Source: Sorghum bicolor (Eukaryota > Streptophyta > Magnoliopsida > Poales > Poaceae). Taken from it: a DNA stretch of 64,000 nucleotides. Position 1 is the stretch's first letter. Every line of letters starts with the position of its first letter. Positions 46,276 through 58,052 of this stretch are shown one piece after another. The stretch lies in contig NC_012873.2 in NCBI RefSeq assembly GCF_000003195.3, forward strand, positions 33,181,603 to 33,245,602, given 5' to 3'. The translations under genes and the position numbers were made by a program. Under the pieces are notes generated by a model. That model did not search any database and had not been told where the DNA came from. It worked only from the letters and a program-made list of their open reading frames with translations.

Positions 46276-46760
46276 ATGGAAAACCAAAATTCTAAATCGA
46301 TCCATGAATCTGCAATCCCTTCAGTAACTGACCTTTTACCATGGGAATCATCACAGCCTATCCAGACATCCCAGTATAAGTTAAGTTCTAGGTTGATTCC
46401 CATGATTCAAAACCTATCTTTTTCGGGAAAGGAAGACGAAAACCCTTACCTTCATATTAGAGATTTTGAGCAAACATGTGATTGTCTTCGCATTGAAGGC
46501 ATATCTGATAAAACTTTTTTCTGATCTTTTAGAATCTGGTCCAAACCTTAATCTTGAATCCTAGAAACGTTTTTCTGATCTTTTAGAATCTGGTCCAAAC
46601 CTTAATCTTGAAGACCCTGTTCTTTTATTTCAATTTTTTCGAGGTCTTCAGAAAAATCACAAACAAATGCTACACACAATGTCTAGAGGTTCTTTCTTTC
46701 GCATCCCTACTGATGAAGCTAGAGTGATCCTAGATAGAATCCTAGAAGCTGAGATGGATA
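46276..46760 (+). pseudogene. Gag remnant with internal deletion and local duplication
   Basis: ATG at 46276 opens the gag N-terminus, which stops at 46522-46524. The following capsid core is missing: the sequence jumps to the late capsid (DLLESGPNLNLE). That late piece is present twice: a ~43-bp repeat at 46516-46558 and 46570-46612, offset 54 bp, with a TAG between the copies. The later gag (QKNHKQMLHTMSRGSFFRIP) then runs into the protease frame at 46667. Confidence 0.7.
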
Positions 46761-48439
46761 ATACCCTTCATGATGAAACCTACGAAGCTGAAGTAGACAC
46801 TCTGCCAAATTCTTCATCTACTTTAGCTATCCCAAGTTCTGAGCGACAAGAGGAAGAAATTCCACCACCAGACTTCATGCTGGATATAGAATCCGATCTT
46901 TTTGCCGATTTTGGAAACATTTCAAACTACCATTCTATTGACAAACTCCAAGACGGCCAGTTTAGCATTTATTTGCCAAGTGAATATCAATTAAGAGAGC
47001 TTATCTCAGTCATAAGTAGCGAATGGTTGCAGGAATCAGAGCTTTCCTTTGATGTGATCCGTTTAGACACACCCTCTATAACTATACGCTGTGCTTATAA
47101 TTCTGATCGATTTAATGCTCTCTATAATCCTGTTGTGGGGATCAACATCATGTCTGAATCTTTTGCACTTAAACTATTTAAAAATTTTGTCTTAACCCAC
47201 ACAACAAAGGTCATAAAGGAATGTTCGGGACGATTAGTCCCCAGTCTTGGAATTATTAATGTCCTACCTCTTACGGTAGAAGGCTCCATGGTTCATTTGA
47301 ACTTCTATATCTTTGATACATGGGACTTTGACCTGTTGATAGGACAACCTTTTATAAGACTCCTTTATGAAGGTCATACTGGAAAGCTACACATTTCTTT
47401 TGGAAAAACCTTTAAATTCCCAATAACAATTTCACACTCCTTAAACAATAAGGCCGAATCATATCTTTTGCCTGATCCTATGGAGGAGGTAAAGGCTGCA
47501 TCTCTAGAGCCTTTAGAAGAATCAACCTTAGAAGACGAAACTCCTTTCTTCATAGAAGAAGCCAAACCTTCTGAACCTGAACCCTTAGATGAGTTTGCAG
47601 AAACACCTAGACCCTCCATAGAGCTTAAAACTTTACCACCCAGTGTTACCTATGCTTTCCTAAACAATAATCCAGAGTTTCCTGTGATCATTAGCGATAA
47701 ACTCACTCAGGACCAAACTCTGCGATTAATGACTATTCTTGAGAAACATCACTCAGTGTTCGGCTACTCACTCCAAGATCTTACAGGAATCAGTCCTATG
47801 ATTTGTACCCATCGTATTCCAACTGATCCTTCTGTTTCACCTTCTCGAGAACCCCAACGTAGACTTAATAACACTATGAGAGAGGTAGTTAAAAAGGAAG
47901 TTATAAAGTTGCTGCATGCAGGGATTATATATCCTGTGCCGCATAGTGAGTGGGTAAGCCCAGTTCAAGTTGTGCCTAAAAAGGGAGGCATGACTATTAT
48001 TATGAATGAAAAGAATGAGCTAATTCTGCAACGCACCGTCACAGGATGGCGGATGTGCATAGACTATAGAAAACTAAACAAAGCCACGAGAAAGGATCAC
48101 TTTCCTTTACCTTTCATAGATGAGATGCTAGAGCGGTTAGCGAACCATTCGTTCTTCTGTTTTTTAGATGGATATTCAGGGTATCATCAGATCCCGATCC
48201 ATCCCGATGATCAAAGCAAAACCACTTTTACATGCCCATATGGAACTTATGCTTACCGTAGAATGTCTTTTGGGTTATGTAATGCAAGAGCTTCTTTTCA
48301 AGGACGCATGATGTCTATATTTTCTGATATGATTGAAGAGATTATGGAAGTTTTCATGGATGATTTCTCTGTTTATGGAAAAACTTTTTATAGTTGTCTA
48401 GAAAACTTAGACAAGGTTTTGCAAAGATGTGAAGAATAG
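46667..48439 (+). pseudogene. Gag end, protease and reverse transcriptase (first part of pol)
   Basis: A 590-codon frame. About residues 150-230 form the protease (NPVVGINIMSESFALKLF, then DLLIGQPFIRLLYEG); the usual Asp of the active site is not obvious. RT runs from about residue 410: HSEWVSPVQVVPKKGG, WRMCIDYRKLN, FPLPFIDEMLERL, FLDGYSGYHQI, and the catalytic FMDD at 48353-48364. The frame ends at TAG 48437-48439 inside the RT; the following sequence (LNWEKCHFMVREGIVLGHLVS) continues in frame. RT would copy element RNA to DNA in the particle. Plant Gypsy elements often have FMDD or YIDD in this position. Confidence 0.85.
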
Positions 48440-50511
48440 CACTTAGTCCTTAATTGGGAAAAATGTCATTTTATGGTTAGAGAAGGAATAGTGCTGGGAC
48501 ACTTAGTGTCTGAAAAAGGTATTGAGGTAGATAAAGCTAAAATTGAAGTAATTGAACAACTACCTCCACCTGTGAATATAAAAGGAATTTGAAGCTTTCT
48601 TGGCCATGCTGGTTTTTATCGTAGATTCATAAAAGATTTTTCATTCATTGCTAGACCACTTACTCTTTTGCTAGCCAAGGATGCTCCTTTCGAATTTGAT
48701 GATGCATGTCTAACATCTTTCAATTTATTAAAGAAACACTCATCTCTGCACCAATCATTCAACCCCCTGATTGGTCGTTGCCTTTTGAAATTATGTGTGA
48801 TGCTAGTGATTATGCTGTAGGGGCAGTTTTGGGACAAACTAAAAATAAGAAGCATCATGCAATTGCTTATGCCAGTATAACTTTGACAGGAGCTCAACTT
48901 AATTATGCAACCACTGAAAAAGAGCTTCTGGCTGTTGTCTTTGCCATTGATAAATTTAGATCTTATTTAGTTGGAGCTAAAATAATTGTTTACACTGATC
49001 ATGCTGCACTAAAATATTTGCTCACTAAAAAAGATGCTAAACCTCGCCTGATTAGATGGATCTTATTACTCCAAGAATTAGACTTAGAAATAAAAGATAA
49101 AAAGGGAGTAGAAAATTCTGTTGCTGATCAGTTATCTATAATGTATTTTAAGAGTCCACAGAAAACCCCCATCAATGATTCACTCTGGGACGACATGCTC
49201 TACGGGATTAACAGGTCTGACCCCTGGTATGCAGATATTGTTAATTTTATGGTTTCAGGGTATGTACCACCAGGAACAAACAAGAAGAAGCTTATTCAAG
49301 AAAGTCGTTCACATATATGGGATGAGCCATACCTCTTCCGAGTATGCTCTGATGGCTTACTTAGGAGATGTGTGACCACTGAGGAAGGATGGAAGATCAT
49401 CGACAGATGCCATTCCTCACGATATGGAGGTCACTATGGAGCATTCCGTACACATTCAAAGATCTGGCAGTGTGGATTCTACTGGCCTACAATGTATGAA
49501 GACATGAAGCAATATATCAGAAGATGTGGGCCATGTCAAAGGCACAGAAACATAAATACAAGGGATGCAATGCCACTCACCAACAACCTTCAGATTGAGC
49601 TCTTTGATGTCTGGGGAATAGACTACATGGGACCATTTCCTCCATCAAAGAAGTGCGAGTACATCTTGGTGGCAGTTGACTATGTCTCCAAGTGGGTAGA
49701 GGCATTACCTTGCAAGCATGCCGACAACATCAGTTCAAAGAGGATGTTTGAAGAAATTATATTTCCAAGATTTGGAGTCCCCAGAGTAGTGATAAGTGAT
49801 GGAGGAGCACACTTCATCGACAAACGCTTCAAGCAATATCTATCAAAACATGGAATCCGTCACAACGTCGCTACCCCCTATCATCCTTAGACAAGTGGCC
49901 AAGCAGAGACTTCCAACAAACAAATCAAGAATATTCTTCAGAAGACAGTAAATGAAATGGGAACGGCGTGGAAAGACAAGTTACCCGATGCACTCTGGGC
50001 ATACCGAACAGCATACAAGACCCCAATTGGAATGTCTCCATACCAATTGGTGTACGGGAAGACTTGCCATCTACCTGTTGAACTAGAGTTCAAAGCACAC
50101 TGGGCCATAAAGAGATGGAATATGGACCTAAATGCTGCTGGAGATTATAGAAGAATGCAACTATCAGAATTGGAGGAATGGCAAGAGAAAGCATATCATA
50201 ATTCGAAGATCTACAAAGAAAGAGTCAAAAGGTGGCATGACAAGAGAATCAAGAAGAAAGAGTTCACACCCGGAGATAAGGTATTACTTTTTAATTATAG
50301 GGTGAAGCTTTTCGGGCATGGAAAACTCCGGAGCAAATGGGAAGGACAATTCAAGGTAATTGATTCATCATCCTACGGAGCTATCACACTTCAAAATGAC
50401 GAAGGTACGTTATTCAAGGTAAATGGTCAGCGTCTTAAATTATTTTTAGAGCCCAATAAAGAATTAGAAGAAATAGACGTAGTCCATTTTTACCTTCCCA
50501 TAGAGAATTAG
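48440..50511 (+). pseudogene. RT end, RNase H and integrase (second part of pol)
   Basis: Continues RT to TGA at 48590-48592 and a frameshift near 48720. RNase [17 protein letters not shown] (about 48790) and [10 protein letters not shown]. Integrase: the HHCC zinc-binding region ([15 protein letters not shown]...CGPCQRHRN, 49410-49550); core acidic residues in WGIDYMGPF (~49615), [10 protein letters not shown] (~49790) and GQAETSN (~49900); C-terminal [16 protein letters not shown] and SKWEGQFKV, ending at 50511. A further TAG lies at 49888-49890, between the second and third catalytic residues. RNase H then integrase is the Gypsy order. Confidence 0.85.
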
Positions 50512-50782
50512 AGCCCGACCTTTTTAGTCTCACGTTTTCGGGTCATATATATATTTTTCTAAATAGTTTTGCATCTAATAACATGCTCGAGGAAGTGGAC
50601 CCACAGAGGGGCCAGAGAGAGGGCGGGCGCCCAGCTCCTGTTCCCCCTCGGTCCCGACTTTCTCTGTTATGGAAAATGCACTTAAGGAAATCCGAATAAT
50701 CCCTCAGATGGAAAGCTTCGCAAGCACATCGACGGGAGCAACCCGAACAACCCATAGAGGTAGTTTTTGACCCCTATATAAA
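50512..50782 (+). promoter_or_regulatory. Internal promoter of the extra 3' ORF, LTR-like
   Basis: A TATATAAA box at 50775-50782 is followed by CAGACCCCTGACCTCAG, resembling the LTR sequence after its TATA (GGAGACCCCCCTGGCCTCTGG). A GC box in inverted orientation, GGGCGGGCGCCC, lies at 50621-50632. The stretch has no coding region of its own. Confidence 0.5.
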
Positions 50783-50870
50783 CAGACCCCTGACCTCAGT
50801 ATTCAAACACCAAGCCATCAAGCCTTCTCTTCTTCTTCAATTAGAGCTTGATTAGTTCCTTGCTGCTCCA

Positions 50871-51500
50871 ATGGCCGAGAAGTACCACGATGATTGGGAA
50901 GTCGTCCCCTTCAACCTCAACATGGAGCCGGTGGAAGACCCCGATGCCTGTGCTCTCGTCTCGGCCAACACAGAGCGACAGCTAGAAGCCATGCCATTAC
51001 GCCAACGCAGCTCCGCCCAATCCTACCATGCTCAACCAGTTCTCACCACACCGCCACAACCCCTACTCCTCAAGGGATCATCATCTAAGACAAAGACCAC
51101 CATCAAGGTGCCAACCGGCACAAGGATCCTTCCACCTAGACCCAATGAAAGAGTCGTTGGAGTCAAGACCAACCGGAGCGGCGAGATCAGCAGCGTACGC
51201 TACACTACGGAGGAAGAAAGGCCTTACTTCGAAGGGATTAGAGCAGCCAAAGTCCGTTTCATTCCTCCAAAGGCAGCCCCGAAGCACGCTCTCAATGCTT
51301 TTGAGACACCTCCCAAGCGTCGCAAGACTATAATGGATATTGATGAGGACGTTCGCAGACTAGACAGAGTTATCATAGACCTCTAGTCCTCGATTAATTC
51401 TCTCACTATGCAGCTCTCTAACCACAACACCATCATACTAGGCCTTAGGCAGGATCTTGCCAATGCCAACAAGAAGATTAAGGAATTAGAGCGCCGCTAA
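50871..51500 (+). pseudogene. Extra ORF between integrase and 3' LTR, unknown function
   Basis: ATG at 50871, 89 bp after a TATA box; 171 codons to TAG at 51384-51386. The frame reopens after that stop for about 37 codons with a coiled-coil-like tail (GLRQDLANANKKIKELERR) ending in TAA at 51498-51500. The protein is hydrophilic: an acidic start (YHDDWEVVPFNLN), a Ser/Pro/Gln-rich middle, a basic patch (PPKRRKTIMDID) that could act as a nuclear signal, then the coiled coil. No signal peptide or membrane segment, so it is not env-like. I do not recognise the family. Confidence 0.55.
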
Positions 51501-51641
51501 GTTATCTAGATTAGATCTTGAGGCAATGCATCTTAGTCATCTATCTTTAAATTCGGTTTAGGTTTACTATTATTATCAGTTTACTACTATCGTCAGTTTG
51601 CTACTAGTTATTTGTAATAAATGCCTCAAGATTAATAAAGA

Positions 51642-51750
<109 letters not shown>

Positions 51751-51796
51751 GTCTCGTGTGTCTCTACTTTATTTTTTGTGCAAGAAAGCAGAAAAC

Positions 51797-51812
51797 AAGT
51801 ATGGGGGAGATC
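51797..51812 (+). other. Second polypurine-like motif
   Basis: CAAGTATGGGGGAGAT, close to the AAGTATGGGGGTATT in front of the 3' LTR and about 1.1 kb upstream of it. Confidence 0.35.
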
Positions 51813-52886
51813 CCTCGACATGCCAAACACACTCCGACTAAACCACTCCACGATTCAGGTACACACTCTGCACACTTTACTTTACACATACACATATCTT
51901 GGATTATGCAGAATACGGTTTCCGACATGACAAATTAAAAAGATTAAAATATTTCTAATCATGATTAATCTCAATATGTTATATTTCCTGAAACTTGCAA
52001 TTATTATAAAATCATTTTAAAACCCTGTGTTACTTACTTAAGACAGTGTGAAATGTGAGATGGTAGAGTTTCTTATTTTTGATATCATTGTTGCTTGGAG
52101 AATTTTTTTCAAAATCTTTAAAATTCTAGCTACCATCCTCAGTGTTTTATATGCCTGATAAAAAACTGAAAATACTAATTATGATTATAAAAGCTATCTA
52201 CTCTGTATTGAGTTTGTTCAAAATGAGTTAGACCCTTATTGAGAGATTTATCATGCTCCTAAGATCAAGACATTTATTTAGAAAGATTCACTCTTCCGAA
52301 GTACTATTGCATTAGAGGCATGGGCTATGCAAAAATAAAGATATTTTCGAGGAAATAAAAAGGAGCAAGTGCTCGACAACCTCGCAGGAAAAATGGACAA
52401 GTGTCCGGCAGTAGAATTAGGGGTACCTCGGTATCCATTAAAAAAAAGGAGAAAAAAATGATAGCCCATGGTCCCTCTAATAAGCAATATGCCAGCAAGA
52501 GTTGACAAAGACTTTAATTTCCAAAGTCTTTGATCTAAGAGTATGACATTCCCCTCCTCGGATCCCATTTTGATCAGGCAATAAATGCAAAGTAAGTATG
52601 CTTAAGAAGTTTTGCAAATTAAAACAGCCTCAGTGAGATATATAAAAGATAATGAGTGATCTGAGAGAACCTTGAGGATAAAAAGGTATGCTAGCTTTCT
52701 TTCAAAATTATACAAAAACTCCAAGTAACAGGATTGAGAAGAAAGGATCTTTACTCTTAATTATATACTTCCCTCACTACAGTACACAGAGGAATTTTAA
52801 TACCCTGCAAATATAAAGAATGTTTTAGAATGTTTTACCCCAAGTATTGTTCTTAACCATCCTTTTCTCGAGGACGAGTAAAAGCC
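51813..52886 (+). other. 3' non-coding region of the gag-pol Gypsy element
   Basis: AT-rich. No coding region seen. Ends with CTCGAGGACGAGTAAAAGCC at 52867-52886, conserved with the gag-protease-only element. Confidence 0.5.
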
Positions 52887-52902
52887 TAAGTATGGGGGTA
52901 TT
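52887..52902 (+). other. Polypurine tract of the gag-pol Gypsy element
   Basis: TAAGTATGGGGGTATT immediately before the 3' LTR. Confidence 0.75.
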
Positions 52903-54136
52903 TGTTGACGGTTCTTAAGTATCAATTTTAATTATCAAATAACCCAGAGAAAGGACCAATATGCAACCAACACCTAAAATTAGGGTTTGATCTGACAGAA
53001 TTCCACGAGTTTTGTTGTTTATCTATTTCTGCAGGGGGTTATCAGGAAATAAGGAAGAAAGGCCCACATGTCGGGATTACATAGAGATATCAACGCACCG
53101 CGCGATTTTCTACCATCTAGAAGACTCCAGAAGCCACGGGAAGAAAGCAGAGGCCGAAAGGGGCCAGGCCCAGGGCGCCCGCCCTGGTGACCTGGGCGCC
53201 CACCCCCTGCTGGAAGTCTTTCGGGACTCTCTTCGCACACGATGTTCCACCGACCTATTGGATCAAGAATAACGTAGTACCACCTCGCCTACCGACCCAA
53301 AAACGCATAGAGGAGGACGACTATATAAGGAGACCCCCCTGGCCTCTGGAGAAGAGAAGAAATTATCATAGAGATTGAGGGGTGCCATCGAAGGAAAACC
53401 TCTTCTCTAAATAATATTTCTTTTTAGGCTTAGCAACCAATGTAAAGTAGAAATAGATCTTCTAGTTTCTACTAGATTGAGAGAGATAGAGTGGAGGTGT
53501 AGATTGGAGGAAGCCCGGCCTGTCGGTGTCTACTCCAAGCTTGTACCTGCGGGATCAAGTTCTCCTAACCCGAAGCTTGCTCCTAGGATTCTTCAGTATT
53601 TCGATTTCTAAATTCTAGTAAGTTCTTGTTTTATTGTTCTTCTGGTTTATGAGTTTGCTTTAATCTCTTCGCGTAGAGTTTAGAGTAATCATTGCTGGCG
53701 TAAACGTGGTGTTTAGGCTGGGGTACTCATAGATATTCCCTGACTAGCTAGACCGTGGTAGTAGTGAGGAACGTGACAATTCCGAGTTACCTTTACAGAC
53801 CATATCTCGTTAGCAGGAAGGATAGGGTTTATAGGTGCGGGTTGAACATCCTTTGTGGTGTCTAGATTCCGTTAGCCTCCCCAATAGAACAGTATATCAT
53901 CCTTACCAAGGTTAGAAGGAGACTACGGTTGCAGTCTTCTCTATTTATCACTCACATCGAGAGACATTCTTTGTTGCCTAAAGGGTTAGTAGTAATAGAC
54001 CGGTTAGTCAGATGCACTGTTTCTCCTAGTGGTAAAAAAAATAAATACGATACTCTAGATAATTTCCCGGGTGAAGTGCTCACCAATATCCGTGCGCTTG
54101 CGGATCAATTCCTTATTGCGTTCCCAAATATCAACA
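52903..54136 (+). repeat. 3' LTR of the gag-pol Gypsy element
   Basis: 1234 bp. GC boxes at 53173-53184 and 53194-53205 (the second with one transition), TATATAAG at 53322; spacing as in the 5' LTR. Confidence 0.9.
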
Positions 54137-57100
54137 CCCGATAGGAGAGAAATAAAAGACTCTCAAGGATATGCAAGGCTTATTTGGTGGAGTTGGTGGG
54201 ATAGCATAACTTTGCCAAAAAGAGCATTAATATCATGAGTCCTTACTTTCAACCTTTTAGTCAAGATTTTAGCATCAAGTTCAATTAAGCTACCGTAGCT
54301 AGATTTTGCACCTATTCTATAGCAACCACTTGATTAATAAGCTTCACATTAATAACCATATCTGGTTTATCATGTAGCCATCATCATCATCATAACCATT
54401 AAGTTTCATTTAGTGAATCGATTCCTATCCAGCTGGAGGGGTATTCCTAGCACTCACCCAAGCATACCTCGCGAGGGCACCTCGGATCACCTTTAGCACA
54501 ACTCCGGACCAATTCGCGGGTCCGTACGGCGCCACACCCCTAGGGACCGCCAATCTGCTAGGGTCAGGACTCTAACCTGACACCTCGATCTTACACCATT
54601 GACTCCCCGCACATCCTTGCTACCAACCGAGGTGCGCACTTTAACCGATCGGGGTATCCGACCGGAGATGCACTCGTAGGCTTCGCGGTCGGAACGACTT
54701 ATCCGGCCAGCTAAGTTTTAGGCATGCGTTCAACATGACACGAGGACGTTACAGCGAATCGGTCCTTAATCGACACAGACAGGGATAGATTCACACCCAA
54801 GACCTCCATGCCTTGTTGCTGCACTATCGTCCTCCCGCCCGGTCTCAAGTTCATTATTAGTAGCTGGTTATTTCCATGATAGCAAATATAGCCAACCGTG
54901 ATCATCATCCACCTAACACTCGCAGGTGATAGGAAATCACCCGACTTCTACCGAGCTAAGCATGACTAAGCATTATTTCGATCCTGGACCTACTTAGGTG
55001 AGGTATGAGGTGGACAAGGTAGTCATTATGCAGCAAGGGTGTCATATCAACGCCTAACACTTAGTGCAACAATACATAAACATAGTCAATTGATAGCTGG
55101 ATATCTAAAGAACACTAGAAAACTTAGTGCAACAATACATAAACCATTGTGACCAACAGTTTGCACATATCTAAAGAACACTAGAAAACATAGTGGTGAT
55201 TACCAAATAAATTTATTTAATGCATTTTTAATTTATTTGGATAATAAGGTGAATTAAAGAACATATACCAAACATGCACAGTAAAATCTATAAAAATTAC
55301 AGTAGCTTCTACATACCATCCATAGTTTACTGTATAAATTTCATTGCATTTGGATAAACATAGCACCTCTATGAAAAAGACAAATAGCTATTGCAATTAA
55401 CCATGTGAGAGCAAGATAAATGTACAAATCATATTTTCTTCAAACACATGACCATATTATATATTAACATGATACAAAAATATCATAGAATTGTACTGGA
55501 ACAACATTTTCCACTTTTAGATTTTATTTACAATTATAAACCATTTATCAAGCCCTATGAAGACATCTCTGTTCAAAACAGAATCTATCATGTCACATTA
55601 AACAACCATAACTTGGGTTTCATATGCCCATAAATTATGGTTATATGTTTTCTAGAAAGCTTACTAAATTATGAACAACTTTGTTATAAACATCTAGAGC
55701 TAAATCTACAACTAACAAGGTCTTACATAACAAACAATGCATCCCTGTCTGGGTTTAGATAGAAACTGAAACAGTATTTTAAACGACTATAACTAAACAT
55801 ATGCTTGACCTAAAATTATTCTATTTAGCTTGATATAAAGCTTATGAAAAGTATTACAACTCATATATTTTCATCCAGGCATGATTCCCAACCTAACTGA
55901 GCCAAACAATATAAACATGCAGACCTACTCAGAATATGAGCAAAGTAGCACATGGCATTTGTTATTTTTATAACTATTAATCTATCATCCCTAAATTCAT
56001 GAAACCTTTACCAGACATGAAATATCATATGAAAAGCTTGTCACAGTATTTTCACATTTATTTGAGCAATAATACACTGGTTGTGAAAAAGACAAATATA
56101 ACAAGCAATTAAAACCTAACTGCACAAATCTATTTTTACCTTTAAAACTAAAACATGGCATATTATAGATCTACTGCATAGAGAATTTCACAAGGATTCC
56201 AAAAAGTCCACATTTTCTATTTTACGACCTTTCTAGCATTTTCTATGCATTAACAAAGTTCATCCAGAAATCTGATAAAACAGAAGAAAAGGGAGACAGA
56301 TCTTGCACCGGGAGCCCTGGATTTTCCATGAATCAAGCTGCAGCCCAAAAACACTATTCATATGAGTGTTGACTTCGCACCTGGAACCCTAAGTTGTTTC
56401 ATATTCTAACCCGAGATCCCTCCTTCCTTCTCCTTACCGAAAGTAAGGTCGGCCGGTCAATGGCGACACTGGAGGCAAGGACGCCCTAGGGCTTGGCCAC
56501 ACCCAGCCTTGGCCATGCCAGGCCCGCTGCATCCACACGGCCATGAGCAGCAGCAATGCAGCAGCTCAAGCTTCGCTCTGCCATGGCGATGGGAAAACAG
56601 AGAGTGGACATGGAGATAGAGAGTGAAAGAGGAAGAGAGGTGGAGGAGACCTTGGGCAAGCGCTCGGGAGTGGAGGGGAATGGGGATGCTGCTCTAATGC
56701 TCGTCCACAATGGTACAGAGAGATAGGATAAGGCAAGGTGGAGGTGGCAGCAATGGTGGGAGCGTTTTGCTGCATGGTCGCCACGCACAAGCCAGGTGTC
56801 TTCCGTTGGGGCATTCTATCGAACAGGTGTCGTGTGATGGTTTGGGTGCTGTGGGATGCGATTTTGGGCCAGCTACGAGCCAAATTAGACCATGGGCCAA
56901 AAATGAAGTTTGCTCAACTCGGCCTTCTCTCCAACTTTATTTAAGAGTGCAAAGCCATTAGAGTAACAGATTAAGAGATAACATGATGCCAATCCTTGAG
57001 TATCAATGAATTGGTAGTGATTAGCAAAACCAATAATTGATGACCAAAACGAAGTCAAACTGGTGTCATCTTTCGATATGCTCCACAATATGTACTCCAA

Positions 57101-58052
57101 CTTCTATTTTGAGACCCAAATAAGATGTTTAGTAAAATTTGGACAACGTGGAACGCCAATGTGATGAACTGCAATCCCAGACTTAGAAATTCGAAGTGCT
57201 GGAAATTACAGCAGATTCAGTTTTGTGGCTCATATTTGACATGCTTAGATGAAGATTCAGACTTTGGCGCTTTAACAAGGTTTGTAGCATACAAACTATA
57301 CTAAAACTTGTATTAAAGGACCTTATACTATTTTGCCATGGTTAGTAAGATACAAGGCTTCCAACATGGATACCCAAAACTGAACACCTTGAGGACTTAG
57401 CCAAAATTCTGGAGTTCCAAAACAGCACTGCATTGAATCTTGCAAGCTGAATTTGACTAGGTTAGGTCCTAAACTAGCTCTTGACAATTAAACAAAGATT
57501 ATTCTACAGAAGCTAAACTACAACTTTCATTTAAGGTCAAACCTCAGAACTAATATAGAAGTCAAACTTTCACTTTGGTCAAAGCAGCAACTTGATAAAG
57601 CATGAATTAAGGTTTTAGGCCACTTAGAAGCATTTTCTGGGCACAACCTCAACATGAACCCTTCATGACATTTGTTGTAGAGTTCATCTAGAGTCATTTG
57701 GGCAAGGTTGCAAAGATTGGTTGATGACCCGTGGTTCTATTCACTTAATGAGGTCATTCCAACAAGCATGCAACATATCATTTCATGTGACCTTTTCATT
57801 CCAAACTTTATGAAACTTTTTGAGTGATCACTATAGGCAGTGATGGATGTGGGATACATGAAAGAGGTTCCATTAATGTCACCCAAGCATGCACTTTGAA
57901 AAAGGCCAATATGTAAGCAAGGGTGCATTCTCCAAGTTTAACTTGAGGCTCACTTTCATGGATTGACCTTAACATGATCAGCACCACTTATCTTGGCACG
58001 TCTGAGCTCAAAACCTAAAATCTAACTCGTGGCAAACACCTGGGGTGTTACA

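Noticed and set aside
50871..51500. Envelope-like gene in the position after integrase
   Set aside because: No signal peptide, membrane span or glycoprotein pattern; the protein is hydrophilic with a basic patch and coiled coil.
56486..56961. ORFs on both strands near 56.5-57.0 kb
   Set aside because: This is the matching GC-rich block of the split LARD-like LTR; nothing recognisable in any frame.
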